Shown: positions 47,438 to 56,690 of the stretch, piece by piece
How positions within the stretch are numbered: position 1 is the first letter of the stretch
Layout of the letters: every line of letters begins with the position of its first letter
Assembly: GCA_029204045.2 (NCBI GenBank)
Contig: CM055073.1
Coordinates: 25,938,718-26,002,717, forward strand
DNA from: Tillandsia leiboldiana
Lineage: Eukaryota; Streptophyta; Magnoliopsida; Poales; Bromeliaceae
DNA: 64,000 nt
Direction: 5' to 3'
Program-made: the position numbers and the translations under genes
The notes under the pieces: model-generated
The model's database searches: none
What the model saw: the letters and a program-made list of their open reading frames with translations, nothing else
What the model was told of the DNA's origin: nothing

Positions 47438-48673
47438 TGTTAGGATTTGATTAGATTTGTAGTTGAATCCTAGTTGGATTAAGATTAATATTTACACTAC
47501 AACAAAATTAGATTATAGGGACACATGTTTGTGACACTTTTGTATAAGTGTCATATCTATATTCTATCTATATCCAAAATTAGGTTATAGGGACACATTT
47601 TTGGGACACATTACAAAAATGTGTCGCTATACACCCTAGCGACGGCACATATAGCAACACTTACAATAAGTGTCGGGATTTTTTTTTCAGCGACACTTTT
47701 TTTAGATTTTAGAAACACTTAAAAGTGTCGCTATAGTCTAATTTTGTTGTAGTGTTAAATCTTAAAGAGATAAGTTTGTTAATATTTAAATATTAATTAG
47801 AATAAAAATCTATTTAGACTAGGATTTGGATAACTTTTAATGTAAGGTATAAATATAGCATATGTGCTATTATTTGACAGAGGTGTTAAGGAGATACACC
47901 CACGGTGGTGGTAACAGATATACTCACGATGGCAGTAATACCCATGGAGGTGGTGGGGGCTAGGATTTAGCCACACCCATATAGTGGTATCCACAACACG
48001 GTGGTGTTAAGGAGGATATACCCACGATGGTGGTTAAGGAGGATATACCCACGATGGTGGTAATACCCATGGAGGTGGTGGGGGTTAGGATTTAGCCACA
48101 CCCATATAGTGGTATCCACAGCACGGTGGTGTTAAGGAGGATATACCCACGATGGTGGTAATACCCACGGAGGTGGTGGGGGCTAGGATTTAGCCACACC
48201 CATATAGTGGTATCCATACCTATGGTGATGGTAACACCAAGGAGGTGGTGGGGGCTATGATTTAGCCACACCCATAGTCTTCTAGGTTTATAGAAGACGA
48301 GAGAAAAAGGAGAGAAAAGAGAGAAGTCTTCTAGGTTAATTATAGAAGACGAGAGAAGGGTGAGAGAGATTCAGGAGGAGGGCTAGGGTTGAAGCTACTC
48401 TATTGCAGAAGAGAAGTCTGTGTAATCGGTGCAATTCTTCTCTTGGTTAATGAATCTTATTTCACCAGCATATTTCCTTGTATTGGTTTGTCTTCTCTTT
48501 GTGGTTGTATTGGTTCCAGTTTTGTTGAGAGGACGGGTTTATGGTAAAAATCCGATTTGACGTTTCTGCTGCGGAATCCCAATTCTAGGCGGTACCAGAG
48601 CGGATTGCGGTATCGAAGCGGGTAGCGGATTCAGAGAATCTGGTACCGGGGCGAGTACCGGATTTTTCCAACA
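47438..48673 (+). repeat. 5' LTR of the gagless element
   Basis: 1236 bp, of which 263 bp are the MITE insertion at 47495-47754 plus its 3-bp duplication. TATA box TATAAATATA at about 47848. A tandem array (about 47880-48290) of units of about 100-125 bp containing ACCCACGATGGTGG and GGATTTAGCCACACCCATAT follows. The LTR ends CCAACA. Confidence 0.88.
47495..47754. mobile_element. CACTA-like MITE (family D) inserted in the 5' LTR
   Basis: CACTACAACAAAATTAG...CTAATTTTGTTGTAGTG, 260 bp, with TTA duplicated at 47492-47494 and 47755-47757. The 3' LTR has the uninterrupted site (ATATTTAAATCTT), so insertion and target duplication are shown directly. Confidence 0.93.
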
Positions 48674-48675
48674 AT

Positions 48676-48686
48676 TGGTATCAGAG
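48676..48686 (+). other. Primer binding site, initiator tRNA-Met type
   Basis: TGGTATCAGAG begins two bases after the 5' LTR, complementary to the 3' end of plant initiator tRNA-Met. Confidence 0.85.
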
Positions 48687-48923
48687 ATAAAGGTTGGCGA
48701 TCCTCAGGAGATATCGACATCAGAGTACTGGATTACCGATCATCATAAGAGGCGATCACAATTTGATCTCGTTAGGCCTGTTGGACTCGAAAGTATGTGA
48801 TTTTTCGGCTTCAGGTGGAGCTAGAGAGTCCAAAAGCGAGATCGGAGATGCAGTCGCTCAAGGTGGAGCAGAGGAGAGCTCGATGTAGCAATTAAAGACT
48901 ACAAATCAAATCAAAGTGGAGAT

Positions 48924-49817
48924 TGTTAGGATTTGATTAGATTTGTAGTTGAATCCTAGTTGGATTAAGATTAATATTTAAATCTTAAAGAGATAAGTTT
49001 GTTAAGATTTAAATATTAATTAGAATAAAAATCTATTTAGACTAGGATTTGGATAGCTTTTAATGTAAGATATAAATATAGCATATGTGCTATTATTTGA
49101 CAGAGGTGTTAAGGAGATACACCAACGGTGGTGGTAACAAATATACCCATGATGGTAGTAATACCCATCGAGGTGGTGTGGGCTAGGATTTAGCCACACC
49201 CATATAGTGGTATCCACAGCACGGTGGTGTTAAGGAGGATATACCCACGATGGTGGTAATACCCATGGAGGTGGTGGGGGCTAGGATTTAGCCACACCCA
49301 TATAGTGGTATCAACAGCACGGTGGTGTTAAGGAGGATATACCCACGATGGTGATAATACCCATGGAGGTGGTGGGGGTTAGGATTTAGCCACACCCATA
49401 TAGTGGTATCCATACCTATGGTGATGGTAACACCAAGGAGGTGGTGGGGGCTATGATTTAGTCACATCCATAGTCTTCTAGGTTTATAGAAGACGAGAGA
49501 AGGGTGAGAGAGATTCAGGAGGAGGGCTAGGGTTGAAGCTACTCTTTTGTAGAAGAGAAGTCTGAGTAATCGGTGTAATTCTTCTCTTAGTTAATGAATC
49601 TTATTTCACCCGCATATTTTTTTGTATTGATTTTTCTTCTCTTTGCGGTTGTATTGGTTACAGTTTTGTTGAGAGGACGGGTTTATGGTAAAAATCCGAT
49701 TTGACGTTTCCGTTGCGGAATCCCAACTCTAGACGGTACCAGAGCGGATTGCGGTATCGAAACGGATTGTGGATTCAGAGAATCTGGTACCGAGGCGAGT
49801 ACCGGATTTTTCCAACA
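48924..49817 (+). repeat. 3' LTR of the gagless element
   Basis: 894 bp, without the MITE and with a slightly shorter tandem array than the 5' LTR. TATA box TATAAATATA at 49071. The LTRs are otherwise close but clearly not identical. Confidence 0.88.
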
Positions 49818-50080
49818 AATTTTTATTTAGTTATATAAAAATTATTAAAAAAATGTAATAAAATCCTAAAATTTAACTACAACACTGTTTTATACTATTG
49901 TACTATATACGTACAACAGGCCCAAACAAATCCTATGAATGACTAAACAACTGGGTACGGGAACCGAGTGGAAATGGAAACTGCACCATAATTTTGAAGT
50001 CAACAATGCACTCATGCTTATATAGGTATTTGTTGAAGTTATAAATTATTTTGACTAATAAGAACTATATATAGATGCAT

Positions 50081-50166
<86 letters not shown>

Positions 50167-50569
50167 AATAAAAGTAAGAGAAATGAAAAAAAAAAGACAT
50201 ATTGTACAAATAGAAGTTGAAATAGGCACTACCAAGAAAATCGTATGTAGTCGACTTTCTCATCATTCAATTGTGCTAATAAATGGATCAAACTGTAACG
50301 AACAATTAGATCTAAAGCTCTCAACTATCGAAGCCGAAAATAATAGCCGAAGTGCGGTTTGGTATTTGAATCATTTTATTTTTGAATTCTTACTAAGTGA
50401 TTCTGCTTACACACTTTGAAAATCAAATGTATATATTTTTGAGCATATCTATTATTATCTACTCAGAAGTTGCACTTAAAGGGATTTTACACTCTTAACA
50501 TGCATGATAGTGCATTATATATGTAAGTTCTCTCATCGAGTTGAGTTACGAGGGTCTGAAAATGAGGTC
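49818..50569. other. Intergenic DNA with a long (TA)n tract
   Basis: (TA)n at about 50086-50161 (roughly 38 units). No gene is visible. Confidence 0.6.
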
Positions 50570-50820
50570 ACATTGTGTGCAAAGCAAACAATAAAGAAAA
50601 CTTATACGTTCTGAATGGGAGCACAATTAGAACAAGAATAAAGGAGACTTGGGTTTCGAGAGTTTGTGCAACAACAGATGCACTTGCTCAAGATGGAGCG
50701 ACGTCGACAAATATGACCTCATCGAGTAGAGGAGTCAAGCTCAAGGTGGAAATAGTGTAGTGTGCTAGATACAACGGGTAAAGATTACAAATAAAATCGA
50801 AATAGAGATTGTTAAGATTT
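50570..50820 (+). mobile_element. Relic of a second gagless LTR element (internal 3' part)
   Basis: It contains CTCAAGGTGGAAATAG, AAGATTACAAATAAAATCGA and a purine-rich AAATAGAGAT followed by TGTTAAGATTT. This is the same order as the internal end and LTR start of the 47438 element. The LTR copy breaks off after about 11 bp, where a different sequence starting TGTTGGGCTG begins. Confidence 0.55.
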
Positions 50821-51388
50821 TGTTGGGCTGAAAAGTTGCGGTGACCGATCGGCCCTGGGGGATGACCCTCTAAGTGTGACGCCGCGTGCAAAAAGGATTA
50901 AGCGTTCGCGCCGAGAAGGGATCTACTCGGTCGGATTCTTCTCAATCAAACTCTCGCAGAGTTCAGCCTAGATCAACCGAACTGGGGTTTGGAGATAAGT
51001 AGAGTTCGGCCTAGAGTAGCCGAACTGGAATAAGGAGACAAGAATTGGACACTGCTAAGGAGCCGATTAAGAGTTTGTATTGATTGGAGTGTGATTACAA
51101 GAATAACTGGGAACCGATTACAAGTTAATCTACTCATAGAAATTATGGTAAAGGTTATTTAGGAAAGCAATAAATATAGATATGAAAGATATGAAAAAGC
51201 AGGGGTGGTTAATAGCTTACGAGGTTGTAGGACCTCTTTTTCTTCGTTGGTTCGCTTATTTATACATTTACGAACCAACTGTATGACCGCCGATTTTAGT
51301 AATCGGCGTGATCTAAGAGGAATCATCCTAAATTCCTCAACTACTTCCTTTTGAGTCAATTCTCCTTAATGAGATAGTAGTTGTTTTC
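50821..51388. other. Unassigned, possibly LTR-derived sequence
   Basis: It starts TGTTGGGCTGAAAAG and is less AT-rich than the region upstream. It contains repeated CCGAACTGG phrases (about 50978 and 51021). It could be an LTR fragment of another element, but I find no matching partner or right boundary. Confidence 0.3.
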
Positions 51389-51399
51389 TGTGACGCCCC

Positions 51400-51475
51400 A
51401 CTTCCCAACGGGTCACCCATCCTAGAACTACTCTAGCTCTAGCACGCTTAACTCTCATAACCTCTTGGATCATAG
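51400..51475 (-). other. 5S rRNA-like segment (antisense, partial) in the gypsy leader/LTR region
   Basis: The minus strand reads GTTAAGCGTGCTAGAGCTAG, then AGTAGTTCTAGGATGGGTGA and CC...GGGAAGT. These are the box A, intermediate element and box C region of plant 5S rRNA with a handful of changes; similarity fades towards 51475. It is not a functional 5S gene because the 5' half is missing. It directly follows TGTGACGCCCC, which looks like an LTR start. 5S-derived sequences in LTRs are known from Cassandra TRIMs and some other plant LTR elements. Confidence 0.75.
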
Positions 51476-51623
51476 GTACACGATGCCTAGATATTTGGCT
51501 AGGATTGAGCCCTAGGATGACTGGTGATCTACGTGAGAGTGCGAGGTGATTGTATAATGGTTAGGAACTCAAGGGCAGTGTTACTGCTGAAACTATCCTG
51601 ACCTGATTTCTTTTCGTATAGGC

Positions 51624-51852
51624 ATGACTCGTCCTGGACGTGGTGGTGATAGGCGTGGTGCAGGCACGGGCCGAGGTGTCGGCCGACCTCCTAGAGTTCG
51701 GAGGGAGCCTGAGGACCCTGGCAGGTTACAGCAGGTCGAGGCTCAGCTTGCTACTCTGACTGGGCTGGTTCAGCACTTGATACAGTAGCAGGCCGCTACT
51801 CCTGCCCCACCTGCTGCCCCACCTGTTGCTCCATCTGTTATCCCACCTGTTG
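51624..51852 (+). pseudogene. Ty3/gypsy gag, 5' part, interrupted by the copia insertion
   Basis: The ATG at 51624 opens a Gly/Arg-rich N-terminus (MTRPGRGGDRRGAGTGRG), a short helical segment, an in-frame TAG at 51786 in a CAG-like context and a Pro/Ala-rich linker. At 51852 it is cut by the copia element. The last five bases TGTTG (51848-51852) reappear at 62282-62286. The remaining gag continues from 62287 in the same frame. The style is of Tekay/Del-like chromoviruses. Confidence 0.8.
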
Positions 51853-53194
51853 TGTTACGGAATTTGAGTTGGCGTATTTCGTGAATTCGGTTAAGTCTTG
51901 AAGATTGAAGGTAAAGGAAGTTGGATCATATAACTCAATCTCAAGAAAGAAGAATTCAAAAGGATCAGGTATGTTTAACTTAATATCTTTGGTGATCCGA
52001 ATACTTCTTATAGCGTAGAAACACTTGGATGGATTTGTTATTGCATAAATATCAAAAACTGGACATGGGACATGTTCAGGATCCGGATCAGACTGTTCAA
52101 TCCGGATCCCGAAGGTGGTTCGTTCATACACCAGTTCAATCCGGATCGTAGCTTCCCTTGATCCGGATCCCGAACACTGAGTTTACCATTTTATTTGTAC
52201 GATCCGGATCAGGCTTCACAATCCGGATCCCGAACGTTGATGTTTGGTGAACTGTATGAACGATCTGGATCAAGCACTTCGATCCGGATCCCGAACCTTC
52301 GCTTTTCTGGAAACTGTTCTTCTCGCTACTGCAATCCGGATCGCCGATCTCCGATCCGGATCGTCGTCATGTAAAAACTCCAGAAAAGGTTAGTTTTTGA
52401 TCCTTATCTTCTTCCAAGGGTTTCTAACCTATAAATAGACCCTATGATTCTTTTTCTAGGGTTAATCCAAATAGCCGTCATAATAAAATATAATCTTATA
52501 TACGGCCTAAGATCCACATATAGAGAAGAAAGGAAATACTAGATTTAATCTTATGTTTCTTCATCTATATTGATTGATTTGATTCTAGATTTTTATACTC
52601 ATATTTTGAGTAGAATCAAATCAATGAATACTTAGATGGTATTTCCGATCTATTTCTAATCTAAGTATTCGGCGGATCATCACCACCCAAAAAACAACGA
52701 TTTACCCCAAAATCGGCGCGTGGACTCGCGTGGCCTTGTGGATTCAAGGTGCAACCGCTCTCGTGGATTCGGAGTGAGGTACGTTCGTGGATTCGAAGCG
52801 TGCTACTGGGTGAAGACCGTGGATTCGGTCGGACGTCGTGGACTCGACGTTGGACGCCGTGGATTCGGCGTTGGACGCACATCGTGGATTCGAGAAGCGT
52901 CGTGGAGCGAGCGGAGAAGATCAACTAGGAGCGTATGGAAAAGGTTGAGTCGTCTGTGAGTACGGTTTATCACCTTGTACGTGTTTAATTCTAGTGGATT
53001 TCACCGTGTTATCGGTCCCATGGTTTTTTACTCCGGTTTGGAGTTTTCCACGTAAAAATCTCTGCGTGTTATTTATTTTTCCGCATTGGGTTTTTATATC
53101 GCAAAGATTTTTGAGTACTTATGGTTTACACCTATTCACCCCCCTCTAGGTATTTTTTTCCCTATTTAGATCCTATTATTCATATAACCCAACA
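51853..53194 (+). repeat. Copia 5' LTR, 1342 bp
   Basis: TGTTACGGAATTTGAG...ATAACCCAACA. It contains ten copies (one mutated) of ATCCGGATC at 52081-52362 upstream of the TATA box, and a minisatellite of CGTGGATTCG-like units at about 52719-52905. The short open frames over the minisatellite are not genes. Confidence 0.96.
52430..52437 (+). promoter_or_regulatory. LTR TATA box
   Basis: TATAAATA, about 70 bp after the last ATCCGGATC palindrome; the matching box in the 3' LTR is at 61517-61524. This is the expected place for the U3 promoter. Confidence 0.7.
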
Positions 53195-53196
53195 AG

Positions 53197-53207
53197 TGGT
53201 ATCAGAG
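53197..53207 (+). other. Copia primer binding site (initiator tRNA-Met)
   Basis: TGGTATCAGAG two bases after the 5' LTR end. Confidence 0.9.
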
Positions 53208-53227
53208 AGGGAATAGGGTTGTAAACA

Positions 53228-55057
53228 ATGGTTGAAGGTGGAAACATCAACAGACCCCCGTTCTTCGATGGAACAAATTATGCGTACTGGAAAGTACGGA
53301 TGGAAGCCTTTTTAATTTCCATCGACGAACGGGTGTGGCAATCAATTGAATTAGGATGGTCTAATCCAACTGAATTTATTGGTGATGTTCGCACGATCAA
53401 ACCTAGGTCGAAATGGACTGAGGAAGAGATTGATATATCTTCTTACAATGGCAAGGGAATAAATGCTTTATTTAATGCCTTATCACAAACAGAGTTCTCT
53501 CGCGTCTCGGCATGTGAGACTGCGAAAGAAATCTGGGATGTTCTTCAAGTTACGCATGAGGGAACTAACCTTGTGAAGATTCAGAAACTGCAAATGCTTA
53601 CGAGCAAGTTTGACTCTATTTTCATGGCAGAAAATGAATCGTTCACAGACTATTACACTCGATTGCAAGGCATCGTAAACTCATGTGCTAACTTGGGAGA
53701 GAAGATTCCAGAATTTAAAATTGTAAGAAAGATCTTAAGAACTCTTCCTGAAAGATTTCGTTCCAAGGTTACAGCCATTGAAACTATTAAACACCCGGAC
53801 GAAATCCGTGTAGAAGAATTAGTTGGTTCTTTACAAACTTATGAAATGACATTTCCTACTAACTATTCTTCGGGAAAGACATCCTCTTCTAAGTCTTCAG
53901 GTTATGCTTTGAAAACAACAAAAGAAGAAGACGCGGATTCATCCTACTCAGGCGATGACGAGAATTTATCTATGGAGGACTTTGAGAAGCAGCTCGCTCT
54001 CTTGACAAGGAAGTTTCGCCGAAATTTTCGAAGGGGTAATTCAAGCAAAACTCCATCCTTTGGAAAGTGGAAGAAAGGCAAGGGTTCTTCAAGTTACAAG
54101 TCAAGAAAGCAAGAAAGCTTTTCTAAGGATAAGAAAAGCACAGAAGGACAAGTCCAATGCTTCAAGTGCCGAGGGTACGGCCATATCTCAACGGAATGTC
54201 CAACTAAGAATCCGTCTAAGAAGAAGGCGATGCAAGCCGTCACTTGGGATAACACCTCATCGTCAAATGAGTCATCATCAAGTGATGAAGAAGACAACGC
54301 AACTGCGTTCCACGCGTCCACATCTTCACCCTTCATGTGCTTAATGGCAAGTACATCCGACTCATTGTCCAACTCCACTGTTGAAAAGAATGCAACGGAC
54401 AATGAATCGGATGATTCGGAAGGTGAAGATTTTGCTCTAGCCTACCATAGACTTTTGAGGGATTCAAAGAAACTGGCTAAGCAAAACAAGGGGTTGAGAG
54501 GGAGATTGCAGGATCTCGAAGAAGAACTAAAAAGGGTAACTTCTCTCTCGACCGATCTTGAAGTGGAAAGGGATAATCTGATAAAAGCAAATGTTTTCCT
54601 TCAAGAGTCCAATGAGCAATTCGAGAAGAATTATATAGATATGGTTAACAAAGCGAATTACTTCTTGAAGCTCAACGGCGAGGCTCGACAGGAAAAATTG
54701 GAAATGACAGAGACCATTATCCAACTCAAGGATGACTTACAGCGATTTTCATCAGGAAGGAGTAAGTTGGATAAGCTTCTTGGTCTTGGTCAATCAAACA
54801 AGTTCGGCCTCGGATACAATCGAACTAAAGACGATTTTAGTTCGGTTGGGACAGTTTTCGTGCCTCAGTCGGTATCTCCTCCTTCGACACCGGAATTCAC
54901 GACAAGCAACGACAACAAGCCTACTTCACCCTCCTCGGGATCGTCAAGCACTAAGGTATGTTTTCGTTGTAATTTTGCAGGGCACATAGGAGAAATTGCA
55001 AGATGGGAGCCAAAGGGTCAACTCAAGCACTTCTTGCAACGACTACCAAAAGGGTGA
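53228..55057 (+). CDS. gag: Copia gag polyprotein, frameshifted near its end
   Basis: The ATG lies 20 bp after the PBS. The N-terminus (RPPFFDGTNYAYWKVRMEAF) is the typical plant copia gag start, followed by the UBN2-like helical region to about residue 200. A basic segment leads to a complete CCHC zinc knuckle at about residues 311-324 (CFKCRGYGHISTEC). An acidic Ser-rich linker and a long coiled coil (about 405-510) follow, as in Sirevirus gags. A second knuckle starts at about residue 578 but loses its final cysteine because of a one-base frameshift near 54990. The frame then runs to a stop at 55057. The expected continuation lies in the frame starting at 55003. Confidence 0.92.
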   Translation: MVEGGNINRPPFFDGTNYAYWKVRMEAFLISIDERVWQSIELGWSNPTEFIGDVRTIKPRSKWTEEEIDISSYNGKGINALFNALSQTEFSRVSACETAKEIWDVLQVTHEGTNLVKIQKLQMLTSKFDSIFMAENESFTDYYTRLQGIVNSCANLGEKIPEFKIVRKILRTLPERFRSKVTAIETIKHPDEIRVEELVGSLQTYEMTFPTNYSSGKTSSSKSSGYALKTTKEEDADSSYSGDDENLSMEDFEKQLALLTRKFRRNFRRGNSSKTPSFGKWKKGKGSSSYKSRKQESFSKDKKSTEGQVQCFKCRGYGHISTECPTKNPSKKKAMQAVTWDNTSSSNESSSSDEEDNATAFHASTSSPFMCLMASTSDSLSNSTVEKNATDNESDDSEGEDFALAYHRLLRDSKKLAKQNKGLRGRLQDLEEELKRVTSLSTDLEVERDNLIKANVFLQESNEQFEKNYIDMVNKANYFLKLNGEARQEKLEMTETIIQLKDDLQRFSSGRSKLDKLLGLGQSNKFGLGYNRTKDDFSSVGTVFVPQSVSPPSTPEFTTSNDNKPTSPSSGSSSTKVCFRCNFAGHIGEIARWEPKGQLKHFLQRLPKG

Positions 55058-55254
55058 TTCCTCGAAAATCGAATGCAAATTCTTTGAAGGAAAAGAGCCT
55101 CGGTAGTTCATCAAACAAGACGACGACGTCAAGGAAAAGCGATGGATCAAACAAGACGCTTTCACCAAAGGTATCAACCTCACAATCACTTCCGACGTAC
55201 ACCAAAACTCGAAAGGTTTGGGTACGCAAAGGTGAATTCTTCTCTCATCCTTGA
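55003..55254 (+). pseudogene. Copia gag C-terminal/pol linker in shifted frame
   Basis: This frame continues gag after the frameshift near 54990: Lys/Ser/Thr-rich, low-complexity and ending KVWVRKG before a stop at 55254. In intact relatives the protease (DSG motif) and the integrase zinc-binding region would follow. Neither is found, and integrase core sequence begins within about 20 bp, so a deletion of several hundred bases or more lies at about 55235-55260. Confidence 0.8.
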
Positions 55255-56690
55255 ATCACGTCGGTACCAAACGGCCCTTGGAATTATTGCATATGGATCT
55301 TTTGGGGCCAACACGTCAACCATCCTTGGGAGGTAAATGGTATATTTTCTTATTGGTTGATGATTTCTCTCGGTATTCATGGGTAGCATTTTTAAAAGAG
55401 AAAGCTGATACTTTTGATTCTTTTCACGAGATTTGCCTTCGTATTATGATTGAAAAGAATGAAAAGATCATTCGTGTTAGAAGTGATAGAGGTGGAGAAT
55501 TCATAAATCATAAATTCATTGATTTTTGCACTTCCAACGGCATTAAGCATGAATTCTCAGCACCCTATACACCTCAACAGAATGGTGTTGTCGAGCGCAA
55601 AAACAGGGTTGTTCAAGAGATGGCACGTGTTATGCTTCATAGCCGGAATTTACCGCTACATTTTTGGGCTGAAGCTGTGAACACTGCAATCTATGTTATT
55701 AATCGAGTTTATTTGCGCCCGGGAATGTTAAATACACCATATGAACTATGGTGTTGTAGAAAACCCAACATCAAATATTTTCGTATCTTCGGGAGTCGAT
55801 GTTACATTTTACGTGACCGCGAAAATCTTGGAAAGTTTGACTCTCGAAGTGACGAAGGGATTTTCTTGGGGTATTCTACGAATAGTAGAGCATATCGGGT
55901 ATTTAACTTGGAATCTAAGACGATCGTAGAATCTATAAATGTTAAAGTAGATGAAGCTTTTCACTTTGCATCTGATAAATCTACCCCTGATATCTCTCTT
56001 GATGATGATACTCCTGTAAGTGCATCTTCTCATGATAATACTTTCAATATTAATGATGCATCTAATGGTTCTTCAAGTTTATCTGATGTGCAGGAATCAT
56101 CTCATGTACCTCTGAGTACTCCATTACAACAAACGTTACGCATCTCCAAGGATCATCCTGAATCAAACATCATTGGAGACCCACAAGAAGGAGTCAAAAC
56201 TCGGAGACAGTTGGTTTGTGGATTCGCCTGTTACGTTTCCATGATCGAACCAAAGAATGTCGATGAAGCTCTTCAGGATGACTACTGGATTGAAGCAATG
56301 CAGGAAGAGCTCCATCAGTTTGAACGCAACAAAGTCTGGGAATTAACGACGCCTCCGAAGCAACACAATGTGATCGGTACTAAATGGATTTTCAAGAACA
56401 AGAAAAATGAGGATGGTACCATCATCAGGAACAAAGCACGTTTAGTTGCTCAAGGCTACTCTCAAATAGAAGGTATAGACTTTGATGAAACGTTCGCCCC
56501 TGTAGCTAGACTCGAGTCCATTCGTATCTTATTCGCTATTGCTTGTCACTTTAAAATAAAACTCTTTCAAATGGACGTTAAGAGCGCGTTTTTAAATGGG
56601 TTTTTAAATGAGGAAGTTTATGTGGCTCAACCGAAAGGTTTTGTAGACTGTAAACTACCTAACCATGTTTTTCGGCTCTTTACGGTTTAA
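55251..56690 (+). CDS. pol: Copia pol: integrase core and N-terminal reverse transcriptase
   Basis: The integrase catalytic core is complete, with the D,D(35)E residues at about 16 (HMDL), 79 (SDRGGEF) and 115 (VERKNR). A GKFD...GIFLGY segment closes the integrase. A Ser/Asp-rich linker follows, then reverse transcriptase from about residue 345 (DYWIEAMQEEL, KNKARLVAQG-like motif, FAPVARLESIR, QMDVKSAFLNG). It ends abnormally at 56690 just before the conserved GLKQ-APRAW block, which is found immediately downstream in another frame. A small deletion of about 10 bases near a GGCTC direct repeat would explain the break. The ATG is only the first in the frame, since the upstream domains are deleted. 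Confidence 0.9.
   Translation: MNHVGTKRPLELLHMDLLGPTRQPSLGGKWYIFLLVDDFSRYSWVAFLKEKADTFDSFHEICLRIMIEKNEKIIRVRSDRGGEFINHKFIDFCTSNGIKHEFSAPYTPQQNGVVERKNRVVQEMARVMLHSRNLPLHFWAEAVNTAIYVINRVYLRPGMLNTPYELWCCRKPNIKYFRIFGSRCYILRDRENLGKFDSRSDEGIFLGYSTNSRAYRVFNLESKTIVESINVKVDEAFHFASDKSTPDISLDDDTPVSASSHDNTFNINDASNGSSSLSDVQESSHVPLSTPLQQTLRISKDHPESNIIGDPQEGVKTRRQLVCGFACYVSMIEPKNVDEALQDDYWIEAMQEELHQFERNKVWELTTPPKQHNVIGTKWIFKNKKNEDGTIIRNKARLVAQGYSQIEGIDFDETFAPVARLESIRILFAIACHFKIKLFQMDVKSAFLNGFLNEEVYVAQPKGFVDCKLPNHVFRLFTV

Larger units (their letters stand above)
47438..49817 (+). mobile_element. Gagless LTR retrotransposon (TRIM/LARD-like) with tandem repeats in its LTRs
   Basis: Two direct LTRs, both TGTTAGGATTTG...TTTTTCCAACA, flank only 250 bp of internal DNA. 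The 5-bp target duplication AATTT lies at 47433-47437 and 49818-49822. A primer binding site TGGTATCAGAG follows the first LTR and a purine-rich AAAGTGGAGAT precedes the second. There is no gag or pol, so it must have used proteins of another element. A CACTA-like MITE is inserted in the first LTR only. Confidence 0.9.

Noticed and set aside
47880..48290. Regularly repeated units suggesting a CRISPR-like array
   Set aside because: Units are directly adjacent tandem repeats without unique spacers, lie inside a plant LTR, and recur in the other LTR.
47797..49217. Two near-identical minus-strand open frames (MDTTIWVWLNPSPHH...)
   Set aside because: They are antisense to the tandem array in the two LTRs of the gagless element.
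50086..50161. Long TA tract as a regulatory or attachment site
   Set aside because: Simple (TA)n microsatellites occur at least six times in the window and need no special function.
51400..51475. A functional 5S rRNA gene
   Set aside because: Only about the middle and 3' part is present, with substitutions, and no 5' end or terminator is found; it is best seen as a derived segment.
52661..52959. Open frames on both strands, identical to those at 61748-62046
   Set aside because: They are translations of the CGTGGATTCG minisatellite in the two copia LTRs, not genes.
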